A stretch of DNA of 11,879 bases from Candidatus Brevefilum sp. (GTDB taxonomy: Bacteria; Chloroflexota; Anaerolineae; Anaerolineales; Anaerolineaceae): assembly GCA_007119455.1 (NCBI GenBank), contig SKPR01000256.1:1-11879 (forward strand), read 5' to 3'. The notes beneath the pieces are model-generated. The model searched no databases, was not told the origin of the DNA, and saw nothing but the letters and a program-made list of their open reading frames with translations. Positions 7,031 to 11,879 of the stretch are shown here, one piece after another. The stretch's first letter is position 1, and every line of letters starts with the position of its first letter. A program made the translations under genes and the position numbers.

Positions 7031-7461
7031 AATATACTGTTGAAATAGATAACCAGAATTTTGTGGTGGAAGTTGAAGATATTCATGCCCGGCCGGTCGT
7101 TGCCATCGTTGATGGCGAACGGTTTAATGTCTGGCCCGAGACCGGGGATGATTCTGCACAGCAGAAAAGCCTATCACCCACCATTTCAGTACCCGAACCG
7201 GATCAGGATCTGCGGGCCCTTGAACCAACCGGTGATACCGCAGCCAGTCAGCAGGTCCTTTCTCCCTTACCCGGTGTGATTGTCACGATCCCGGTAGAGC
7301 CAGGTGATACCGTCACCCGCGGTCAGGAGCTTTGCACCCTGGAAGCGATGAAAATGAAAAATGCCATTCGGTCAGCACGGGATGGTACCATTGATTCGGT
7401 GGATGTCAGTGTGGGGGATCAGGTCAGCCACGGTCAGGTCTTGATGACCTTTGAGGACTGA
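7027..7461 (+). CDS. mmdC: Biotin carboxyl carrier subunit (gamma) of the decarboxylase
   Basis: 144 residues. The C-terminal biotinyl domain (about 72-144) starts VLSPLPGVI and contains the biotinylation motif E-A-M-K-M-K with target lysine K109, about 35 residues before the C-terminus as usual. The N-terminal 35 residues (MKYTVEIDNQNFVVEVED) form the small beta domain common in decarboxylase carriers. The linker between them is short and rich in Ser, Pro, Asp and Glu, not the long Ala/Pro linker of many OadA and GcdC proteins. It shuttles carboxyl from MmdA to MmdB. Start ATG 7027 overlaps the mmdD stop; GAGGA at 7014-7018 is its ribosome-binding site. Longer upstream reading from 6910 lies within mmdD and is rejected. 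Confidence 0.9.
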   Translation: MKYTVEIDNQNFVVEVEDIHARPVVAIVDGERFNVWPETGDDSAQQKSLSPTISVPEPDQDLRALEPTGDTAASQQVLSPLPGVIVTIPVEPGDTVTRGQELCTLEAMKMKNAIRSARDGTIDSVDVSVGDQVSHGQVLMTFED

Positions 7462-7472
7462 GGGGAATTGAC

Positions 7473-8591
7473 ATGGATTTTGCACTCATTATTGAAGAGA
7501 TAACCAGCGCAATTGTCAATTTCACCCTGGGCAATGGGATTATGATCGGCGTTGGCATTATCTTGATTGGCCTGGCGGTGTTCAAGGAGTATGAGCCTGT
7601 CTTGTTGCTGCCAATCGGTTTTGGCTGCATTCTGGCCAACCTTGGCATGTCGGCCGATACGGGCTTTATGAAGGTGATCTATGATGCAGGAATCGCCAAC
7701 GAACTGTTTCCTCTATTAATCTTTGTCGGCGTGGGAGCCATGATCGATTTTAGCCCTCTGCTGGCACAACCCAGGATGGTTCTATTGGGCGCGGCTGGTC
7801 AATTTGGCATTTATGGAACGCTGATTCTGGCCTTATTATTGGGTTTTCCGATGAATGAGGCGGCTTCAATCGGGGCCATTGGGGCAATCGACGGGCCGAC
7901 GGCCATCTTTGTGAGTGGCAGGTTGGCGCCGAATCTTCTGGCGCCGATCGCGGTGGCGGCCTACTCTTACATGAGCCTCATCCCCATCATCCAGCCGCCG
8001 ATTATGAAACTGCTCACCACCCGTAAGGAGCGTTTGATTCGGATGGATTACGCTCCCCGTCCGGTCTCCCGCCTGACTCTGGTCATTTTTCCCCTTTTTG
8101 TGACATTGATCGTCAGCCTGGTTGCGCCGGATGCTGCACCTCTGATCGCCGCGTTGATGTTGGGGAACTTATTACGTGAAAGCCTGGTGGTGGATCGTTT
8201 GAGCAAATCCGCCCAGAATGAAATCATCAATATTGCCACATTATTCCTGGGCCTGGCAATTGGTGCCACCATGCGTGCGGATACTTTTCTCAACCTGGAA
8301 ACCCTGGCGATCCTGGCATTGGGTTTGTTCGCCTTTATCCTTGACACGGTGGCCGGTTTGCTCTTTGGAAAACTGATGGCCTGGATAACGGGCGGTAAGG
8401 TCAACCCCTTGATTGGCGCTTCCGGAATCAGTGCCTTCCCGATGGCAGGGCGTTTATCAGCTAAGATGGCCCAGGATGAAGATTTTGAGAACTTTATTCT
8501 GATGCACGCCATTGGCGCTAATACTGCTGGTCAGTTGGGTAGTGTGATCGCAGGCGGGCTCTTGTTGGCCCTGGTCACAGGATTTATCTGA
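7473..8591 (+). CDS. mmdB: Sodium-translocating decarboxylase beta subunit (carboxybiotin decarboxylase)
   Basis: 372 residues, about the length of MmdB-type beta subunits and shorter than the roughly 430 of Klebsiella OadB. It is strongly hydrophobic with many membrane helices. The two family motifs are present: IGAIGAIDGPTAIFVSGRLA, with the conserved aspartate at D140 (counterpart of the essential Asp203 in OadB by motif), and MHAIGANTAGQLGSVIAGG, with N350 and the following glycines and serine in the second re-entrant region. The subunit decarboxylates carboxybiotin on MmdC and couples this to Na+ export across the cytoplasmic membrane. AGGGGA (7461-7466) overlaps the mmdC stop and lies 6 bases before ATG 7473. 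It is the last gene of the operon; the next gene is convergent, only 43 bases away, and no clear terminator is seen between them. Confidence 0.9.
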   Translation: MDFALIIEEITSAIVNFTLGNGIMIGVGIILIGLAVFKEYEPVLLLPIGFGCILANLGMSADTGFMKVIYDAGIANELFPLLIFVGVGAMIDFSPLLAQPRMVLLGAAGQFGIYGTLILALLLGFPMNEAASIGAIGAIDGPTAIFVSGRLAPNLLAPIAVAAYSYMSLIPIIQPPIMKLLTTRKERLIRMDYAPRPVSRLTLVIFPLFVTLIVSLVAPDAAPLIAALMLGNLLRESLVVDRLSKSAQNEIINIATLFLGLAIGATMRADTFLNLETLAILALGLFAFILDTVAGLLFGKLMAWITGGKVNPLIGASGISAFPMAGRLSAKMAQDEDFENFILMHAIGANTAGQLGSVIAGGLLLALVTGFI

Positions 8592-8634
8592 TCAGAATAT
8601 TCTCGATATCGGATTAAACAAACGCAAGAGGTAG

Positions 8635-9138
8635 TCAGTTATCTTTTTCTTTTAAGGATTTAGGTGTCCAGAAACCGATCAGGTCGCCCATGCTGTCAAT
8701 GTTGATGTCCTGCCAGTGGTCCAACGCCAGAACCAGATAGCCGAGACCGGCAGTGGGGACGGCTTCGATCTCGCCGTCAATAATCTGTAAATAAGCTTCT
8801 AAACCCGGGTTGTGGGCCACAATCATCACAGTTTGAACATCATCTTCAAGTGGCTTCAGGGCTTGTATGAAATCCTGTGGTTCACCCATGTAGAGCTCAT
8901 CTGAGTGGTGGATGTCTTTCTGATATTCCAGTGCATCAACCACAATCTTAACTGTTTCACGGGCGCGGGTTGCGGTGGATGAGAGGATCAGGTCAGGGAT
9001 CAGGTCTTGTTTTTTGATGACTTTGGCGATGCGCTTGGCATCCTTTCGCCCCCGTTTCTTTAAAGGGCGTTCGTGATCTTCCAGGTTGTTATCCTTCCAA
9101 CTGGATTTAGCGTGCCGCATTAATAAAAGGGTTTTCAT
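8635..9138 (-). CDS. SixA-like histidine phosphatase
   Basis: 167 residues. The RHA motif of the histidine phosphatase superfamily opens the protein (MKTLLLMRHAKSSW), with catalytic H9. The SixA-like features follow: D-H-E-R-P-L-K-K-R-G, then LILSSTATRARETVK, then V-A-H-N-P-G-L with the second catalytic histidine. E. coli SixA removes phosphate from phosphohistidine of phosphotransfer proteins; many homologues of this size have no known substrate. No signal peptide is seen, so it is cytoplasmic. AGGAG (9147-9151) sits 8 bases before the ATG. It is convergent with mmdB and stands alone, with the repeat cluster on its 5' side, so context gives no further clue. Confidence 0.87.
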   Translation of the reverse strand: MKTLLLMRHAKSSWKDNNLEDHERPLKKRGRKDAKRIAKVIKKQDLIPDLILSSTATRARETVKIVVDALEYQKDIHHSDELYMGEPQDFIQALKPLEDDVQTVMIVAHNPGLEAYLQIIDGEIEAVPTAGLGYLVLALDHWQDINIDSMGDLIGFWTPKSLKEKDN

Positions 9139-9217
9139 CCCTGTTGCTCCTATAAATTCAATTGATTGATGTCAATAATGAATGATATCATGCCCTGCTG
9201 AAAAATGTGAACCCATC

Positions 9218-9355
9218 CTTTGCGATTGCCCAATATTTGTAGGGTGGGGTCTGGTTTCCTGCACTCTGCGTGTTTGTACAGGGTGTGACCGCACCACTTT
9301 TCCTGTCAAAGGCCTTCTCGAGGAGAAGCTGTCTGCGCAGCAGACTGATGAGGTG
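9218..9355. repeat. Mosaic palindromic repeat, copy A
   Basis: Three modules follow one another. Module i is an imperfect GGTGGGGTC (9243-9251) / GACCGCACC (9287-9295) stem with a 35-base loop, preceded by TTTGTAGG. Module ii is CTTCTC-GAG-GAGAAG (9314-9328), a perfect 6-bp hairpin. Module iii is GTCTGC-GCA-GCAGAC (9331-9345), another perfect 6-bp hairpin, followed by TGATGAGGTG. Copies A and C are identical over 34 bases (9323-9356 and 9813-9846). Confidence 0.75.
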
Positions 9356-9462
9356 AAAATGGCACACCGATTAGTAGCAATGCAGAACCCGCACCTTCTG
9401 TTGGTGGAAGCAAAATGAACTGAATATTTCACGTACACATTCAACAATATCAAAACAAATGA

Positions 9463-9600
9463 CTTTGCAATTGCCCTATATTTGTAGGGTGCGGTCTGTA
9501 TTTGACCGCACCACTTTTCCTATCAAACACCTCCTCGAGGAGAAGAGGGGGTTAGGATTCCCATCGAGAAGAAGTTGTCTGCGCAGCAGACTGATGAGGT
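9463..9600. repeat. Mosaic palindromic repeat, copy B
   Basis: It has the same order of modules as copy A. Module i is a perfect GGTGCGGTC (9488-9496) / GACCGCACC (9504-9512) stem with a 7-base loop. Module ii contains the 12-base palindrome CTCCTCGAGGAG and appears partly duplicated around an insert near 9547-9565. Module iii is at 9577-9591 followed by TGATGAGGT. The left flank (CTTTGC, ATTGCCC, ATATTTGTAGGG) matches copy A closely. Confidence 0.75.
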
Positions 9601-9730
9601 AGGAATTTATTAGTGTAATTATGAGATCGATTTACAAAGCTAACCGAATAAAGACGAATGAATGAAAGAAATACATCATCCAGCACTACGTGCAATCTTA
9701 TCCTAGAGGAGCGGGCTATTGCCAGCAAGA

Positions 9731-9845
9731 ATGGTGCGGTCAAACCCGGACCGCACCCTACAGGTTTGCAGATTATGCTCGAGGGGAAAATATTTTAAGG
9801 CTTCTCCTCGAAGAGAAGCTGTCTGCGCAGCAGACTGATGAGGTG
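9731..9845. repeat. Mosaic palindromic repeat, copy C, with first module inverted
   Basis: GGTGCGGTC (9733-9741) and GACCGCACC (9749-9757) form a perfect stem with a 7-base loop. The asymmetric flank CCCTACA follows the stem, instead of TGTAGGG preceding it as in A and B, so module i is reversed here. Modules ii (9801-9818) and iii (9821-9835, then TGATGAGGTG) keep the orientation of copies A and B. Modules therefore seem able to move or invert separately. Confidence 0.7.
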
Positions 9846-9915
9846 ATTTATTTCTGTCAACACTTGATACATTACACCGAATGAATGAACGATTTACCCG
9901 CTAACAAAACAAACT

Positions 9916-10860
9916 TCAAGCCGCATTTTGATCAATCGGATACGTTGCAGCCGCCGCCATGGCAGCCCGAATATGGTCAAGATCAATATCCGTGGGGAGG
10001 GTGCAATCAGCACCGATGATCAAATGTCTCGGTCCAAATTGATCAATGACTTCGTGTACTTTTTTACGAATTTCACCCTGATTGCCTTCGACGATCACGC
10101 CGGTATTATCCAGACCGCCCAGAATCGTTCGGTCAAACAGGTTTTTGCCGGAGGTCATGGTGATGTTCTTTGTGCCTGTGACGGCCCAATTCACCACGTC
10201 ACCGGGGTAATTGCTGTAAAGATATAAGCGGATATTATCACGGCAGACATGGAGGATATTGAAATCGCTTTTATCTTTGATAGCATTCAGCACCGTCAGA
10301 TCATGGGGCTTGATGACCTTAAGAAAGGTCTGCTCGTCAAAGCGGTCCACTTCACCGCCCTGGGCTGAGAAGTAAATCCCATCTGCCCCGGCCTCCAGGC
10401 AGGCGACAGCAAATTCTGCCAGGCTTTCAGCAATGGTTGCCAGCCCGATGTTAACCGAATCGGGATCTGCACGCAGGTGCTCGGTTACCAGTTTGCCAGA
10501 AGCGTGATTCCCGGATGCATAAGGGTTGAAGATGGTGGTGGCTGTCAGGCATTCTCCCGCCAGTTCATCGGTGATCATCTTGATCTCATCCAATTGCGCC
10601 TGGTAAAAATCGCTCTTTAAAGGTGCTGGCTTGATTTTTCGCCAATCAGAGGGGTTCTTAATCTCTGTTTCCACCCGATAGGGGTGTTCATTCATGATTT
10701 TTAAAAAATCCGGGTTAACCGCCTGGTAATAATCCAGGTGGGCCTTCACGGATTCCTTGCCATGGGCTTGTTCTTCAGGAAAATGGAACCAGAAGCTGGC
10801 CGGTATTTGATCGGGCAGTTTTCCAGCCAGGACGGCTCTCACGCGTTCAATTTTGTTCAT
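9916..10860 (-). CDS. URO-D-fold protein, probable zinc-dependent corrinoid-type methyltransferase relative
   Basis: 314 residues from ATG 10860. The N-terminal MNKIERVRAVLAGKLPDQIP and the overall layout belong to the uroporphyrinogen decarboxylase superfamily (TIM barrel). The arginine-rich substrate motif of true HemE enzymes is not seen. Instead the protein has H-V-C at 204-206 (NILHVCRDN) and G-A-D-C-T-L-P with C286, matching the H-x-C...C zinc ligands of MtaA, MtbA and CmuA methyltransferases, which pass methyl groups between corrinoid proteins and a thiol or other acceptor. G-A-D-G-I-Y-F-S-A-Q near residue 165 is also typical of the methyltransferase branch. No corrinoid protein gene is adjacent, so the methyl donor is unknown. 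The perfect AGGAGG site lies 6 bases before ATG 10860; the longer ATG 10875 start overlaps it and is rejected. Confidence 0.82.
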   Translation of the reverse strand: MNKIERVRAVLAGKLPDQIPASFWFHFPEEQAHGKESVKAHLDYYQAVNPDFLKIMNEHPYRVETEIKNPSDWRKIKPAPLKSDFYQAQLDEIKMITDELAGECLTATTIFNPYASGNHASGKLVTEHLRADPDSVNIGLATIAESLAEFAVACLEAGADGIYFSAQGGEVDRFDEQTFLKVIKPHDLTVLNAIKDKSDFNILHVCRDNIRLYLYSNYPGDVVNWAVTGTKNITMTSGKNLFDRTILGGLDNTGVIVEGNQGEIRKKVHEVIDQFGPRHLIIGADCTLPTDIDLDHIRAAMAAAATYPIDQNAA

Positions 10861-10866
10861 TGTCTT

Positions 10867-10888
10867 CCTCCTCATTTCGATTTTACCA
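10867..10888 (-). promoter_or_regulatory. Extended -10 promoter and strong ribosome-binding site of the URO-D-like gene
   Basis: On the minus strand TGG-TAAAAT (10888-10880) is a near-consensus extended -10. It predicts a start near 10873, directly before AGGAGG (10872-10867), which lies 6 bases from the ATG. The leader would be only about 13 bases. Confidence 0.45.
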
Positions 10889-10902
10889 GCATTTCTTTAA
10901 AC

Positions 10903-10936
10903 GCTGAACTGCGGGAGGAATATCCCGCAGCTCAGC
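10903..10936. promoter_or_regulatory. Long inverted repeat upstream of the URO-D-like promoter; candidate operator
   Basis: Arms GCTGAACTGCGGGA (10903-10916) and TCCCGCAGCTCAGC (10923-10936) are complementary at 13 of 14 positions around a 6-base loop. On the minus strand the odd position is a G-U wobble. If the predicted start near 10873 is right, the repeat covers about -30 to -63 and would not be in the mRNA, pointing to a protein-binding DNA site. No U-tract follows on either strand. Confidence 0.45.
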
Positions 10937-10955
10937 AACTCACCATTAAGGAGAC

Positions 10956-10967
10956 ATTTGGCCAAAT
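10956..10967. promoter_or_regulatory. 12-base perfect palindrome ATTTGGCCAAAT
   Basis: A perfect, uninterrupted palindrome lies 19 bases beyond the long inverted repeat in the URO-D-like upstream region. TTGGCC recurs 14 bases further at 10980-10985. A role as a regulator site is positional inference only. Confidence 0.3.
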
Positions 10968-11147
10968 TATGCTTGTCCTTGGCCTTATCTGATATTTATT
11001 ATCCGACTTAAAAAGACAATATGCCACCTTTTGTACAGGGTTTATTTTAGATCTTCACAGCGTGGTAGATCTGCTGATCGCATCCACCGGAGCTTCTTGT
11101 GGTCAATTTAGGGCAGAAGATTATTTAAATCCTTAGATCAGGTTTGG

Positions 11148-11176
11148 CTGAAAAAGGCTGTCGTATACACTATAAT
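11148..11176 (+). promoter_or_regulatory. Sigma70-type promoter of the GH32 gene
   Basis: A perfect TATAAT -10 (11171-11176) is 17 bases from CTGAAA (11148-11153), which matches TTGACA at four of six positions. The predicted start near 11183 gives a leader of about 80 bases. Confidence 0.5.
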
Positions 11177-11186
11177 GATCTGGACA

Positions 11187-11229
11187 AAACTGACGTTCAG
11201 GACAGTGTGTGACCTGACCCTGCCAGTTT
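11187..11229 (+). promoter_or_regulatory. Nested hairpin in the GH32 leader
   Basis: AAACTG (11187-11192) pairs with CAGTTT (11224-11229) and encloses TCAGG (11197-11201) pairing with CCTGA (11213-11217). It begins about 4 bases after the predicted transcription start. It may stabilise the mRNA or lie over an operator; no U-tract follows, so it is not a terminator. Confidence 0.35.
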
Positions 11230-11264
11230 GATTAATAACATAAAGCAATTCACAAGGAAGTTTA

Positions 11265-11879
11265 ATGAACAAAGCGAATTTCTCTGATCCGATCAGCATA
11301 CGACGCCAGATGGCTGCTGATCCACACCGTCCTCAATTCCATTTCCTTCCCCCTCACAACTGGATGAACGACCCCAATGGCCTTTTCTACTGGCAGGAGC
11401 GCTATCACCTCTTCTATCAATACAATCCCGATCAACCCCTGTGGGGGAATATCCATTGGGGCCATGCCAGCAGCCAGGACTTATTGCACTGGATTGATCA
11501 TCCTGTTGCCCTTGCTCCCGATGAAGGTCAGGGCGATGAAAACGGTTGCTGGAGCGGTTGTATCGTGGATGACAGCGGCCTGCCATCCGCCATCTATACC
11601 GGGTTCATCAATTCGGTCCACACCCCTGTGATGCTGGCCAGGGCTCAAGACCCGGCTTTGGTGGCTTGGGAAAAAAGTCCGCATAACCCCATCCTGGACC
11701 AAAAACCAGCCGAGGTCAACGACACAGATTTCCGTGACCCGTATGTCTGGCGTGAAAATGATCGCTGGAAAATGGTGCTGGGCGCTGGGATGGCGGATGG
11801 CGATGGTGCGGTTTTGCTCTATGAATCCCCTGATCTACAATCCTGGGAATACCTCGGGCCGCTGTTCAAAGCCCAAACC
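11265..11879 (+). CDS. GH32 beta-fructofuranosidase / sucrose-6-phosphate hydrolase, N-terminal part
   Basis: The first 205 residues are present; the rest lies beyond the window. WMNDPNG at 33-39 carries the catalytic nucleophile D36. N-G-C-W-S-G (substrate-binding loop) follows near residue 100, and F-R-D-P at 156-159 carries the transition-state-stabilising D158. The acid/base E-C motif would lie just past the window edge. These motifs identify glycoside hydrolase family 32, which cleaves fructose from sucrose, sucrose-6-phosphate or fructans. No signal peptide precedes the catalytic domain, so the enzyme is probably cytoplasmic and acts on imported sugar. AAGGAAG (11254-11260) lies 4 bases before ATG 11265. 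The gene is divergent from the URO-D-like gene. Whether the substrate is phosphorylated cannot be told without the downstream genes. Confidence 0.92.
   Translation, partial: MNKANFSDPISIRRQMAADPHRPQFHFLPPHNWMNDPNGLFYWQERYHLFYQYNPDQPLWGNIHWGHASSQDLLHWIDHPVALAPDEGQGDENGCWSGCIVDDSGLPSAIYTGFINSVHTPVMLARAQDPALVAWEKSPHNPILDQKPAEVNDTDFRDPYVWRENDRWKMVLGAGMADGDGAVLLYESPDLQSWEYLGPLFKAQT

Larger units (their letters stand above)
9139..9915. other. 777-base gene-free region filled by interspersed repeats
   Basis: No convincing gene lies between the sixA-like start and the stop of the URO-D-like gene. Short open frames exist but share only repeat-derived peptide and lack ribosome-binding sites. Three mosaic palindromic repeats (9218-9355, 9463-9600, 9731-9845) make up about half the stretch. 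The unique segments between them are AT-rich; the motif GAATGAATGAA occurs at 9656-9666 and again near 9880. Confidence 0.7.
10861..11264. other. 404-base divergent regulatory region
   Basis: No gene is seen between the divergent URO-D-like and GH32 starts. The region holds a promoter for each gene, two palindromes (10903-10936, 10956-10967), two AGATCT palindromes 18 bases apart (11049-11054 and 11067-11072), and a nested hairpin in the GH32 leader (11187-11229). Confidence 0.6.

Noticed and set aside
9147..9175. TTGACA on the minus strand at 9170-9175 as -35 box of the SixA-like gene.
   Set aside because: The only -10-like sequence is TATAGG at a 15-base spacing, and a start from it would remove the AGGAG ribosome-binding site, so the match is probably chance.
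9345..9360. CTGATGAGG at the end of each repeat copy looks like the CUGAUGA core of a hammerhead ribozyme.
   Set aside because: No stem II and no conserved GAAA plus cleavage-site arrangement can be built, and sequence directly after GAGGT differs completely among the three copies.
9218..9845. Three spaced repeats could suggest a CRISPR array.
   Set aside because: Spacers are over 100 bases and irregular, the repeats are long mosaics of hairpins with one module inverted, and no cas gene is present.
9182..9884. Short open frames at 9182-9418 and 9690-9884 on the plus strand.
   Set aside because: They share only the repeat-derived peptide, have no ribosome-binding sites and no recognisable domain.
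9916..10860. HemE (uroporphyrinogen decarboxylase) as the name for the URO-D-fold protein.
   Set aside because: The arginine-rich substrate-binding N-terminal motif of HemE is missing and the H-x-C...C zinc ligands of methyltransferases are present.

Overview
The window looks like a piece of a Chloroflexota chromosome, most likely class Anaerolineae. This is an inference from the gene families, the moderate GC content, the extended -10 promoters and the palindromic interspersed repeats; no rRNA, tRNA or other marker gene is present to prove it. No phage, transposase, CRISPR array or known defence system is visible.

Layout from left to right. (1) 1-536, minus strand: 5' part of a DUF6159-type membrane protein cut by the window edge, with a clear sigma70-type promoter at 574-603. 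(2) 789-1196, plus: a DUF302 protein whose promoter overlaps a perfect palindrome. (3) 1305-2330, minus: a FemAB/BioF2-like GNAT acyltransferase that appears to be leaderless. It diverges from (4) 2404-4884, plus: an 826-residue membrane-anchored protein with a degenerate PP2C-like domain, a Pro/Glu-rich linker, one transmembrane helix and a probable beta-propeller. (5) 4881-5059: an intergenic structure of two degenerate heptanucleotide arrays in opposite orientation around a GC-rich hairpin.

(6) 5109-8591, plus: a tight four-gene operon for a biotin-dependent, sodium-pumping acyl-CoA decarboxylase, most likely methylmalonyl-CoA decarboxylase. Its order is carboxyltransferase (mmdA), small membrane anchor (mmdD/oadG type), biotin carrier (mmdC) and membrane sodium pump (mmdB). 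Together these move the carboxyl group of (S)-methylmalonyl-CoA onto biotin and use its release as CO2 to export Na+, as in propionate-forming or succinate-decarboxylating anaerobes. The operon is the only set of genes here with an obvious joint function.

(7) 8635-9138, minus: a SixA-like histidine phosphatase. (8) 9139-9915: a 777-base gene-free stretch with three copies of a mosaic palindromic repeat. (9) 9916-10860, minus: a uroporphyrinogen-decarboxylase-fold protein that keeps the zinc ligands of corrinoid methyltransferases (H204, C206, C286) and lacks the recognisable HemE arginine-rich N-terminus. (10) 10861-11264: a regulatory intergenic region with palindromes and divergent promoters. 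(11) 11265 to the right edge, plus: the 5' part of a cytoplasmic GH32 sucrose or fructan hydrolase.

The items most worth a second look are the mosaic repeat cluster, the inverted heptad arrays, the PP2C-like protein with a lost metal aspartate, and the recurrent TGn extended -10 promoters, one of which places the transcription start on the A of an ATG.
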